NCBI GenBank assembly: GCA_041862375.1
Contig: JBGVTE010000145.1
Coordinates: forward strand, 1 to 63,113
Source: WVZL01 sp041862375
Lineage (GTDB): Bacteria; Acidobacteriota; Aminicenantia; Aminicenantales; Aminicenantaceae
Length of the DNA stretch: 63,113 nt
Direction: 5' to 3'
Shown here: in pieces, positions 26,198 to 33,860 of the stretch
Numbering within the stretch: position 1 is the first letter of the stretch
Layout of the letters: every line of letters starts with the position of its first letter
Program-made: the position numbers and the translations under genes
The notes under the pieces: model-generated
Databases searched by the model: none
What the model was told of the DNA's origin: nothing
Seen by the model: the letters and a program-made list of their open reading frames with translations, nothing else

Positions 26198-27460
26198 TTA
26201 GGCAGATGTTTTTTTGCCAATCTGTTTTATTTTAAGATACAGGGCTATGGCCAGAAGGAAAATGAAAAGGATGGCAATGATCAGCCACACCTTTCTGAAT
26301 TTAGCTTCTCTCAATGCGGCTTCTCCTGCTTCTGCAACTTCAGTGATCACCTTTTCTCCATCTTCTATCTTCTCTTCAATATCAATTAGTGAAAGGTTGT
26401 GAGTTAAGTTTCTTACCAGTACTAGAGCAGTTGTTGCTTCAGATAATCTGAACTTAGGTTCACTTACTTCAACACCCTGTCTGTCTGCTCTCTCCAATAA
26501 GCTCTCGACGTTATGGATTTTTTCCTTGAATTCATCTACTTTGCCCTTTATCCGTGAAGCTACCTGATATGGCTTGGAATCAGGCTCATGACATTGAATA
26601 CAGACAGCATTCTCTCCGGTGCCAAGCATTTCATCAGATGGAGGGAGAATTTTATGGTTTCCGTGACAGGCTTCACACTCAGATATCCCCATTTCATCGT
26701 AAACCTTTTTATGCGGGCTCTGGGAGAAAAGCTCACCTGTACTCGGATGGCACTGTCGGCAAACATAGGAAATTGAAGTCACCTCTGGAGGAAAAGCACC
26801 GTGGTTCCCATGACAATCATTGCATACAGGGGCGGAAAGGTCCTTCTTATCAAAAAGGGCATGAGCATGGACACTTTCCTTGTAATTTTCCCATTGGTTC
26901 GTGGGGATTTTATAGTTTTTCATGTATTCTTTATCTGAATGGCAGCGATTGCATGTTTGCGGTATATTCCAGGGAAAAGTCATCGATTTAGGGTGGGTAG
27001 CAGCCTGAATTTCATGAGTACCATGGCAGTCAGTGCAGACCGCTACATTTATATCGCCTTTCTTTAAAAGCTGGCCATGCTTGCTTGTCCAGAATAAATC
27101 AAGTTGATCAACTCTCAGGCTTGGGTTGAAACGCCTCATGTAGCTAGAATCAGAATGGCAAGAAGAACAGAATTCAGGAATTAAGGATCTTGAAGGCGTT
27201 CCTTTAAAGGTTTTGTCTTTAGCTAAATCAATATCTTCTTCTGAAGGATTTCCTCCATGGCAATCTGCACAGCTCAATCCGAATTGCTGATGGATATCCC
27301 TTTTAAAGGTTTCAGCAGGCGCTTTGAGCTCTTCATCCAGTTCATTGTGACATTCTACACAAGAGTTTGTTTGGCCAGAGAGGGTTGGATGTGATACGAA
27401 TACAGCTAAGACAACAAGGGACAATGAATAAATGATTCTATTCGTACTTAACACTTTCAT
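26198..27460 (-). CDS. Membrane-anchored nonahaem cytochrome c
   Basis: The 420-residue product has an N-terminal signal segment and nine CxxCH motifs (CVECH, CADCH, CSSCH, CTDCH, CNRCH, CNDCH, CRQCH, CEACH, CIQCH) over residues about 33-290. A charged helical segment follows, then one C-terminal transmembrane helix (VWLIIAILFIFLLAIALYL) with a basic end. It is therefore a periplasmic haem domain tethered to the inner membrane. It starts 3 bases after the cytochrome b stop, in one operon with the 18-haem, Rieske and cytochrome b genes. It probably takes the place of cytochrome c1 as electron acceptor. Confidence 0.9.
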   Translation of the reverse strand: MKVLSTNRIIYSLSLVVLAVFVSHPTLSGQTNSCVECHNELDEELKAPAETFKRDIHQQFGLSCADCHGGNPSEEDIDLAKDKTFKGTPSRSLIPEFCSSCHSDSSYMRRFNPSLRVDQLDLFWTSKHGQLLKKGDINVAVCTDCHGTHEIQAATHPKSMTFPWNIPQTCNRCHSDKEYMKNYKIPTNQWENYKESVHAHALFDKKDLSAPVCNDCHGNHGAFPPEVTSISYVCRQCHPSTGELFSQSPHKKVYDEMGISECEACHGNHKILPPSDEMLGTGENAVCIQCHEPDSKPYQVASRIKGKVDEFKEKIHNVESLLERADRQGVEVSEPKFRLSEATTALVLVRNLTHNLSLIDIEEKIEDGEKVITEVAEAGEAALREAKFRKVWLIIAILFIFLLAIALYLKIKQIGKKTSA

Positions 27461-27463
27461 GAT

Positions 27464-28543
27464 TTACCAGCCAGGAAGGAGATACGTCAGAACAGTCATT
27501 ATTACAATGTAAAGAAAAATAATCCAGCCCATAAAAGAAAAAAATGGACTTCTTCTTTCTTTGGCTGCATTTCGATCCAAGAATGGAACCAGCATCCAGA
27601 GAAGTGCTCCTATCATAAATCCAAAGATAGCAATAACTTCTCCTTCAAAGAGAAGAATGTGAGATGGTATGATTTTCAGAGTAGTAAACATAAAAGTAAA
27701 ATACCATTCGGGTTTTATTCCGAGAGGCGTTGGAGCAAAAGAATCTGCCTTTTGGCCGACTTCCCAGGGAAAGAAAACACAGAGCACACCGATAAGAGCT
27801 AGAATGAGCATCCATCCCAAGGAGTCCTTAAGGATGAAATTGGGAAAAAAGGGAATCTCCTTAACCTTCCTTTCAGCTAAACTTATCGGTTTACTCATTC
27901 CGATTATTTGAACGAGAAGTATATGAATTCCGAGAATTATCGTCGTAAATAGAGGGAGAATGGCAACATGGAGCCAGAAAAAGCGTGAAATAGTAGCACC
28001 TGAAACCTCAGATCCTCCCAAAATAAAGGTTTTGATGTGTTTTCCAATCAGAGGTATGGTACTGGCAATATCGGTCCCAACTCGAGTAGCAAAAAAGGAA
28101 AGCTCATTCCAAGGGAGTAGGTATCCGCTGAAGCCAAAAGCGAGGAAAATCAAGAGAAGAAAAAAGCCGCTTACCCAGGTTAATTCCCGTGGAGGCCTGT
28201 ATGCTTTAAGTAAGAAAGTGCTAAACATATGAATAAATATAGCTCCGATGAGAATATTCGCAGACCAGCTATGAACAGATCGTATCAACCAGCCAAATTT
28301 AACCTGGCTCATGATAAACTTAATACTTTCGTGGGCAGAATCTATAGATGGAGTGTAATAGAGAAGGAGCAAGATTCCGGTGAAGACTTGAACAGCAAAG
28401 AGAAAAAGACAGATGCCACCAAAATAATACCAGAAGGAATATTTATGTTCGGGAACCTTCTTTTTTGTGGCAAACTGAAGAAGTTCCGAGAGTTTAAAAC
28501 GGGAGTCTGCATAAGAGTATACATTCTGAATGAGATGTTTCAT
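27464..28543 (-). CDS. Cytochrome b of a bc-type complex
   Basis: This polytopic protein has the cytochrome b/b6 N-terminal part (FGGICLFLFAVQVFTGILLLLYY, HSWSANILIGAIFIHMF) with paired b-haem histidines. The C-terminal subunit IV-like part is fused to it (PLGIKPEWYFTFMF, where PEWY is the quinol-site motif). I place the start at ATG 28541-28543, just after the Rieske stop and behind AAAGG. The frame is open to 28573, but the longer form would overlap the Rieske gene by 29 bases. The family oxidises quinol at the periplasmic side, passing one electron to the Rieske protein and one to the b haems. Confidence 0.92.
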   Translation of the reverse strand: MKHLIQNVYSYADSRFKLSELLQFATKKKVPEHKYSFWYYFGGICLFLFAVQVFTGILLLLYYTPSIDSAHESIKFIMSQVKFGWLIRSVHSWSANILIGAIFIHMFSTFLLKAYRPPRELTWVSGFFLLLIFLAFGFSGYLLPWNELSFFATRVGTDIASTIPLIGKHIKTFILGGSEVSGATISRFFWLHVAILPLFTTIILGIHILLVQIIGMSKPISLAERKVKEIPFFPNFILKDSLGWMLILALIGVLCVFFPWEVGQKADSFAPTPLGIKPEWYFTFMFTTLKIIPSHILLFEGEVIAIFGFMIGALLWMLVPFLDRNAAKERRSPFFSFMGWIIFLYIVIMTVLTYLLPGW

Positions 28544-28544
28544 A

Positions 28545-28970
28545 TTAACCTTTTTTTGAAACGACAATATCATCTCCAGCTATTTCTACGTTGTAAGATT
28601 CTAAAGGAGAAGGTGGAGGCCCGGAAACAACATTTCCGCCCAAGTCGAATCTTCCGTTATGACAGGGACAAAGAAGCGTTTCAGTATCGCTTTCAAAAAT
28701 GACTGTACAGGTGAGATGAGTGCAAATAGCGGAAAAAGCCTTCAGCTCTCCATTGGGAGTGTTGATAAGAATAGCAGGAGAAGTTCCGAATTTAAAGATT
28801 TTGTGTGTATTCGGTGCGAGCTCTCCTACTTTTGCAGCTGTTATTTTTTTTATAACAGCCTCGGTCTGCCTTGTTGGAAGCAGATACCGGATAATAGGGT
28901 AAAGAAAGGCAACAGTAGTTGCAGTAAGGCTTCCTCCCAAGAATAAATTAATAAAGTTTCTTCTCTTCAT
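28545..28970 (-). CDS. Rieske [2Fe-2S] protein
   Basis: The 141-residue product begins with a Tat-type anchor (KRRNFINLFLGGS), which fits export of a folded Fe-S protein. The cluster-binding boxes CTHLTC and CPCHNG appear at about residues 84-105, followed by GPPPSPLESY. It accepts an electron from quinol at the cytochrome b site. Its ATG overlaps the stop of the 18-haem gene in ATGA, and the cytochrome b ATG follows its TAA by one base, so the genes are translationally linked. No cytochrome c1 gene is present. Confidence 0.95.
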   Translation of the reverse strand: MKRRNFINLFLGGSLTATTVAFLYPIIRYLLPTRQTEAVIKKITAAKVGELAPNTHKIFKFGTSPAILINTPNGELKAFSAICTHLTCTVIFESDTETLLCPCHNGRFDLGGNVVSGPPPSPLESYNVEIAGDDIVVSKKG

Positions 28971-30955
28971 TTTGAAGCCTTATTTTCTAAAGATTGTAGC
29001 TTTTGTTTTAAATTTGTCAATATTTCTTCAATGGCTGAGTAATTGTGAATCCCCGAGCTTCCGTCCAGCTCAATCTTTTTAAGTGTATTTTCTGCATTTA
29101 ATAGTTGAGCTTTTTCTCTACCTGACAACTTTATTTTTTTCTTCTCTTTCAAAGATGTCCTCACAGATTCAATAAGATTTTTTACTGAATTCTGCCATTC
29201 TGAGAAAGTTTCCCTGTATTCTTCATCATGGCAATCCAGGCATTTGTTTGCCTGAGAGCGGATGATTTGATTCTGAGGGCCAAGATGGCAATCTACACAT
29301 TCGGCCTCAGCTTCAGACATTATATCCTTTGGAATTTCATATCCATCTAAATTGCCGCCTTCGTAGAATTGTTTTTGTAATTGATGGCACGTGGTGCAAT
29401 CTTTTTCTGTGTCCTTATGATGACAAACTGCACAACTTTGTTTGGAGGCGATGAATTCCCCATGTTTCCTGACATTAGAATGACAGGTGTTACATTGGAT
29501 TTTCTGTTCAATCAAATGCCTTTTATGGGGAAAAATGAGGCCAAAGATTTCTCTGTTGATTTCTTCAATTCCGGTATGACAGTTGGAGCATTGAGTAGGG
29601 ATTTCTTTAGCCACGGCGAGAAAACTTTCAGGTTTGTAACGAGAATTAATGAGACGAAGAGCTTCTACCACTTTTTTATAGGAAGCTGAGAGCAGTTCTT
29701 GGGAGTAGGCGACATTATGAACTCCCTTTCCCTTTTCGACGATGTCTATATTAAAAGCAGCTTCGTTAAGAAGTTCTTGAAACCTTTTTTTCTGGGAGTT
29801 TTTGGCGTGCTTGAGTTCTTGGCTGGCTTTTTTATGAATAGCTTTAATTTTATTTAATTTTTTATTCGTGGAGATTTCCCATTCCTTAAGAATCCTAGCA
29901 AAGCCCCTCCCGTGGCAGGATTCGCAGGCTTTATCTTTAGAGATAAAAGTTTCGCTTTTTATCATTCTGCCACCAGTTTCCTCATGGAAAATATGGCAGC
30001 CCTTGCAACTCAATCCTTTTTCTAGCATGATATTTGGCATTGGATGAGAAATTCCTTTGCCACCTTTTCCGGTAAAAAGGATTTTTTGAGCTTTATGGTA
30101 GTCTGTATGGCATGCCTGGCAATCAGCGATGGATTCAATTTCTTTTACAATCTTATGCTGAATATCTACGTGACACTGGTTGCATTCGATTTTATGTGAG
30201 GCAATATGGGTAGAATGCATGAAGTCTGTATCATTATATTTCTTAACTCTATCTGTTTCCCAGTGGCATCTGTAACAGTTTTCTCGGGGGACCTCTCCAT
30301 CACCAATGATAGTTTGGCTGTGGCATTTGTTGCATTCAAAACTGTTGTCAAAAACCACCGAGTGGTTAAAGCTTGAGGTTTTTTCTGAAATCAAATCTTC
30401 TTTATGATGGCAGTGGTAGCATTCGCCTATTTGAGGATAGTGTTCACTTTCTTTAAAGTGACAGATAAAACAAGTACTTTCAGTAACTGTAATATGTTCA
30501 CCCTGAACAATTTGGGAATGGCAGCTCGTGCATCGGAGTCGCTTACCTCTTTTCAAGTCAGAAAAGTGAATTTTATGGTCAAAAACAACCTTTTTGAATT
30601 TTGTTCGTCCTTGTAGGAGCCTTTTTTCGTGACATCCCTTGCGGAGGCAGCTTTCGTCGGGTATTTCAGCCCAAGGTTTTGATTTCAAGTAGAGCTTTGT
30701 CCAGTAACGTCCAACTTGCATTATTCCTTCTATCTTGGCCCTGATTTTTGATTTAGGCCCTGGAGCATAATGACAGATGCTGCATTCAATGTGGCTATGA
30801 GATGAGGTCTTCCAGCTCTGGTAGAAAGGTTTCATGTAATGACAGGTGTAGCAAAATTTAGAATGTGATGTGTATTCTATGGATGCAAGAAGGAAGATGA
30901 TGAACAATCCTAAGATTGAAAAAATGATTATTCTCTTTTTCTTTTTTTTCTTCAT
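28967..30955 (-). CDS. Membrane-anchored 18-haem cytochrome c with NapC/NirT-like start
   Basis: A very basic N-terminus and one transmembrane helix (residues about 8-26) anchor the 662-residue protein. CYTCHYMKPFYQSW resembles the NapC/NirT quinol-dehydrogenase start. Seventeen CxxCH motifs and one CX4CH (CLRKGCH) are visible. Twelve lie in the first half, then a haem-free helical stretch at about residues 360-445, then six more. A C-terminal helical region follows. It is the first gene of the bc-type operon, behind a perfect consensus promoter. It may collect electrons from the Rieske/cytochrome b pair or act as its own quinol oxidase. The CX4CH site may need a relaxed haem lyase. Confidence 0.9.
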   Translation of the reverse strand: MKKKKKKRIIIFSILGLFIIFLLASIEYTSHSKFCYTCHYMKPFYQSWKTSSHSHIECSICHYAPGPKSKIRAKIEGIMQVGRYWTKLYLKSKPWAEIPDESCLRKGCHEKRLLQGRTKFKKVVFDHKIHFSDLKRGKRLRCTSCHSQIVQGEHITVTESTCFICHFKESEHYPQIGECYHCHHKEDLISEKTSSFNHSVVFDNSFECNKCHSQTIIGDGEVPRENCYRCHWETDRVKKYNDTDFMHSTHIASHKIECNQCHVDIQHKIVKEIESIADCQACHTDYHKAQKILFTGKGGKGISHPMPNIMLEKGLSCKGCHIFHEETGGRMIKSETFISKDKACESCHGRGFARILKEWEISTNKKLNKIKAIHKKASQELKHAKNSQKKRFQELLNEAAFNIDIVEKGKGVHNVAYSQELLSASYKKVVEALRLINSRYKPESFLAVAKEIPTQCSNCHTGIEEINREIFGLIFPHKRHLIEQKIQCNTCHSNVRKHGEFIASKQSCAVCHHKDTEKDCTTCHQLQKQFYEGGNLDGYEIPKDIMSEAEAECVDCHLGPQNQIIRSQANKCLDCHDEEYRETFSEWQNSVKNLIESVRTSLKEKKKIKLSGREKAQLLNAENTLKKIELDGSSGIHNYSAIEEILTNLKQKLQSLENKASK

Positions 30956-30986
30956 AATTTCTATTTTCTATATTGAAACGATATAA

Positions 30987-31015
30987 ATTATAGGAGAAAC
31001 AAAACTTCCTGTCAA
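30987..31015 (-). promoter_or_regulatory. Perfect consensus sigma-70 promoter of the bc-type operon
   Basis: The minus strand reads TTGACA (31010-31015), 17 bp, TATAAT (30987-30992). It suggests strong constitutive expression of the 18-haem/Rieske/cytochrome b/9-haem operon. Confidence 0.88.
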
Positions 31016-31090
31016 TTTAATAACCCAAAATTGAGCTGGCCCAATAGTCACTATAAAAATTGCAATACCTTTTGCTGATAAACTAATTAT

Positions 31091-31282
31091 TTGACTTTGT
31101 CTCAAAGTGACGGGATGCCTTGTCATTGCGAAGAGCGAAGCGATGAAGCAATCTCTTAAGAAAGGGCATTAATCTATTTGTTTTCAATGAGATTGCCACG
31201 TTCTCTTCGATCGCTCGCAATGACAATGGAACTGCCTTTTTCGAACACTTCTTTTAATCCCGTCACTTTGGGACAAACTCAA
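31091..31282. mobile_element. MITE-like palindromic element with terminal and subterminal inverted repeats
   Basis: The ends (31091-31116 and 31257-31282) are 26-bp inverted repeats with two mismatches, containing CAAAGTGACGGGAT. Inside are long imperfect inverted arms (31120-31155 and 31189-31226) beginning TTGTCATTGCGA and ending CGCAATGACAA. There is no coding capacity. This size and structure fit a miniature inverted-repeat element. It fills most of the 339-base spacer between ccsA and the bc promoter, and could fold as a terminator. Confidence 0.75.
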
Positions 31283-31294
31283 TGATTTACTAAA

Positions 31295-32107
31295 TCATGC
31301 ATAACTGTGCAAGCCTGCAATAAGATAATTTACACCAAAGTATGTGAAAAGAGCTGCTAAAAAACCGAAAATTGCGATAAAGGCAGAGCGGCGCCCTTTC
31401 CAACCCATTACAATTCGAGTATGAAGGTAGAGAGCAAAGACAAACCATGTTATTAGGCTCCACACTTCCTTGGGGTCCCAGCTCCAGTAGCTTCCCCATG
31501 CTTTATAAGCCCAGATCATCCCAAAAACAAGACCTCCGAGGGTAAAGAGTGGAAAGCCGATGGCGATACATCGGTAACTTATGGAGTCGAGTTTTTTGGA
31601 AGATATGCTATGTTTTTTTCCCTTTTTTTCTTTCGATTCAGCCACAAGATACATGATGCTTGTTATAAAAGCAACGGCGAAAAAAGCTTCGCCAAGTAGT
31701 GTTACAGACACGTGGAGCCATAACCAATAGCTCTGGAGCGCAGGTACAAGAGGAGTAGCTTCTTTGGGCATTAATGGCGAAGATGCGACTGCCATCAGAG
31801 CAATAACAATAAGCATAAAATAAGGGCCAGCTTTTCGAATTTTGAATTTTCCTTCAATAATAATATAGGCAATAATTGAGGCCCAGGCTAGAAATGAAAG
31901 GGATTCGTACATGTTAGTAAATGGAGCATGGCCGCTTTCTACTGTTCGCAAAATGAGAGCTACTGTATGAAAGATAAATCCAACAAATACTGTGCCGAAG
32001 CCAATTTGGGCCGATTTTTTTATCTTAGTGAAAAGAAAGGCAAAATAGAAAAAAGCTGATACTATATAAAGAATGAAGGCAATCAGGAATAAAGTTGACT
32101 CATTCAT
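31295..32107 (-). CDS. ccsA: Cytochrome c maturation protein CcsA/ResC (system II)
   Basis: This 270-residue, roughly eight-helix protein has the WWD domain WGSYWSWDPKEVW that handles haem, and flanking histidines in LHVSVTLLGEAFF and YLHTRIVMG. With ResB it exports haem and attaches it to CxxCH cysteines in the periplasm. It overlaps resB by 4 bp (ATGA), so the pair forms one unit. Its position between the cytochrome clusters matches the heavy demand for haem c. Confidence 0.94.
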   Translation of the reverse strand: MNESTLFLIAFILYIVSAFFYFAFLFTKIKKSAQIGFGTVFVGFIFHTVALILRTVESGHAPFTNMYESLSFLAWASIIAYIIIEGKFKIRKAGPYFMLIVIALMAVASSPLMPKEATPLVPALQSYWLWLHVSVTLLGEAFFAVAFITSIMYLVAESKEKKGKKHSISSKKLDSISYRCIAIGFPLFTLGGLVFGMIWAYKAWGSYWSWDPKEVWSLITWFVFALYLHTRIVMGWKGRRSAFIAIFGFLAALFTYFGVNYLIAGLHSYA

Positions 32108-33456
32108 TTTAATCTCCTGATAGAAGTCATTACCGTCTCGAATTCTGCCTGAAGGGCATCTTTACTTTTGGAAGCAATTCCACCAGCAGTAACTTCTGTT
32201 TTTCCATGACTTTCCTCAAGAATAATTTTAACTTCTCGGGGAGGCCAGTAAAAGGCTAGAGCAAGGCCTAACATTAAGAAAGAGCAGCCTAACCAAATTA
32301 TATTTACACCTGGATCCCTTACTGCTTGAATCACAGAGAAATTTCCAGCCGTAAAGTCCTTGAGTTCAAAAGATAGATTGGTTTCTTTCTGAGAATGGAT
32401 GCGAGCATAGTCTGGAAATTTTGAAAATATCCAGCCCGAAAATATTTTCTCATTTTCTTGCCATCCTTCTATGAAGGCTGCTGGATTGTTAGGTTCAAGG
32501 GAGCGTGATATGATCTCGTTTTTTTCGTTTATAAAAAAGTCAGGAATAAAATATGCCACTGAAAAAATTAGGTCTTCATCTTCAAGCTTTATTTTTTCAC
32601 CAACTTTGAGGTTTAGCTTCCTGAAAAAAGAAGGTTCATTTCGTTTTTTGACCCAAATCTCTAAGGATGGGTTTTCCCAATTCCATCCATAGCTGCTCTG
32701 GTAAAAGACAAATCCTTTATAAGAAAGTGGATGATTGACTTCGATAATTTTGCTAAAGAGAGGCTTTTCTTCTTCAAAGACCGTTAGTGTACTTTTCCAG
32801 TCTCTGACGTTGCCGTTAGAGTAGTACTCTGTTTCGAATTTATCAAGCCTCAGCTTAAAATTAGCCTGAGGAACAGAAAGAATATCTCCTTGGGTGAAAG
32901 TCAAATTCTTCTTGAATCCACCAATTCCGCTGATAATTCCTCCTGTGAGAATAGTAATAAGGCCGAGATGAACAATGTCAGCTCCAAACCAGCCTGCTAT
33001 CTTTTTCCTGGCGAGAAGATATGTCTTATTTTCTTTTGAATTTTCATGGAGGCGGTAATGTTTGGTTAAGAATTCTTTTTTCAAAGCTTCCTTGGTTTTG
33101 ACTAAGCTCCAACTTTTATTGAATTTCTCTTTTATTTTTAAAGTATTAATGTTTTTTGGCTCGAATACACGCTTCGGCTTGAATGTTCTATTAAGTTTTG
33201 GGATAAGCCGGGTAAGCGTGCATATGATAATGTTTAAGGCAAAGAAGAAGAGTAAACCGATGAACCACCATGAGTGATAAAGGTCTGTAAGCTGAAGTCT
33301 TGTGAAAAGATCTGCGAGTTGACCGAAGCGAGCAGTATACTCGGGAAGAGTTTGCCCCTGTGGAATTAAAGTACCAACTATGGAAGCACTAGTAATGATA
33401 ATAAACAGAACGATGGCTAGTTTAACTGAGCTAAAAAATCTTAAAATTGATTTCAT
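32104..33456 (-). CDS. resB: Cytochrome c maturation protein ResB/Ccs1 (system II)
   Basis: The 450-residue product shows the ResB plan: two N-terminal transmembrane helices (FFSSVKLAIVLFIIITSAS, VGTLIPQG), a third near residue 70, then a helix near residue 160. A large periplasmic domain (FTQGDILSVPQANFKLRLD, YKGFVFYQSSYGW) and a last helix near residue 390 follow. It works with CcsA as the apocytochrome-haem ligation partner. It is the first gene of the two-gene operon behind the promoter at 33507-33535. Confidence 0.93.
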   Translation of the reverse strand: MKSILRFFSSVKLAIVLFIIITSASIVGTLIPQGQTLPEYTARFGQLADLFTRLQLTDLYHSWWFIGLLFFFALNIIICTLTRLIPKLNRTFKPKRVFEPKNINTLKIKEKFNKSWSLVKTKEALKKEFLTKHYRLHENSKENKTYLLARKKIAGWFGADIVHLGLITILTGGIISGIGGFKKNLTFTQGDILSVPQANFKLRLDKFETEYYSNGNVRDWKSTLTVFEEEKPLFSKIIEVNHPLSYKGFVFYQSSYGWNWENPSLEIWVKKRNEPSFFRKLNLKVGEKIKLEDEDLIFSVAYFIPDFFINEKNEIISRSLEPNNPAAFIEGWQENEKIFSGWIFSKFPDYARIHSQKETNLSFELKDFTAGNFSVIQAVRDPGVNIIWLGCSFLMLGLALAFYWPPREVKIILEESHGKTEVTAGGIASKSKDALQAEFETVMTSIRRLK

Positions 33457-33506
33457 ATGAATTGAGATCCTCAGTGATTAATTGATTCTAAATAATATAA
33501 TTACTA

Positions 33507-33535
33507 ATTATATAGGATTAGTTAAGATTTTACAA
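33507..33535 (-). promoter_or_regulatory. Sigma-70 promoter of resB-ccsA
   Basis: The minus strand reads TTGTAA (33530-33535), 17 bp, TATAAT (33507-33512). The resB start is about 43 bases beyond the predicted transcription start. Confidence 0.75.
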
Positions 33536-33548
33536 TATTTTTAGCAAA

Positions 33549-33642
33549 GGGGACAGGCTACTTTTTTAGAAAAGTAACAAAGCCATAAGCAGCCATGTTT
33601 TATAATAAAAATTGTTTTTTATAAAAAAAGTAGCCTGTTCCA
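33549..33642. repeat. Palindromic repeat with GGACAGGCTACTTTTTT arms
   Basis: GGACAGGCTACTTTTTT (from 33551) is inverted at 33624-33641, with one extra base in the right arm, around an A+T-rich centre. The same arm occurs alone at 3437-3451, so this is a dispersed repeat. The spacer 33457-33860 otherwise contains the resB promoter and the terminator at 33789-33814. Confidence 0.65.
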
Positions 33643-33788
33643 CGAAGGCTAAATCTTCAATGGTCACTTCGTTCGTTCCCAAAGACTTCTTATATGAATA
33701 GCTTTATTTCACCGCAGATTTGGAAATACTTCCTTATTGAATTCTTTTTCCCAGGCTGAAGTGGCTATTTCCTTAAAGAGTAATAAAG

Positions 33789-33814
33789 AAAAAAGGGGAG
33801 GTATTAACCTCCCC
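33789..33814 (-). terminator. Rho-independent terminator of the conduit operon
   Basis: On the minus strand GGGGAGGT pairs with ACCTCCCC (33795-33802 with 33807-33814) around a four-base loop, followed by six T (33789-33794). It lies 46 bases after the barrel gene. Confidence 0.9.
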
Positions 33815-33860
33815 TCAGAAAAGTACGTTGCTCTTTATGGTTTTCCTGATTTTATCCTAA

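Noticed and set aside
26554..26991. A 145-codon frame opposite the nonahaem cytochrome gene
   Set aside because: It is a shadow of the cytochrome gene. CxxCH-rich coding sequence leaves long open antisense frames, and no family or start signal supports it.
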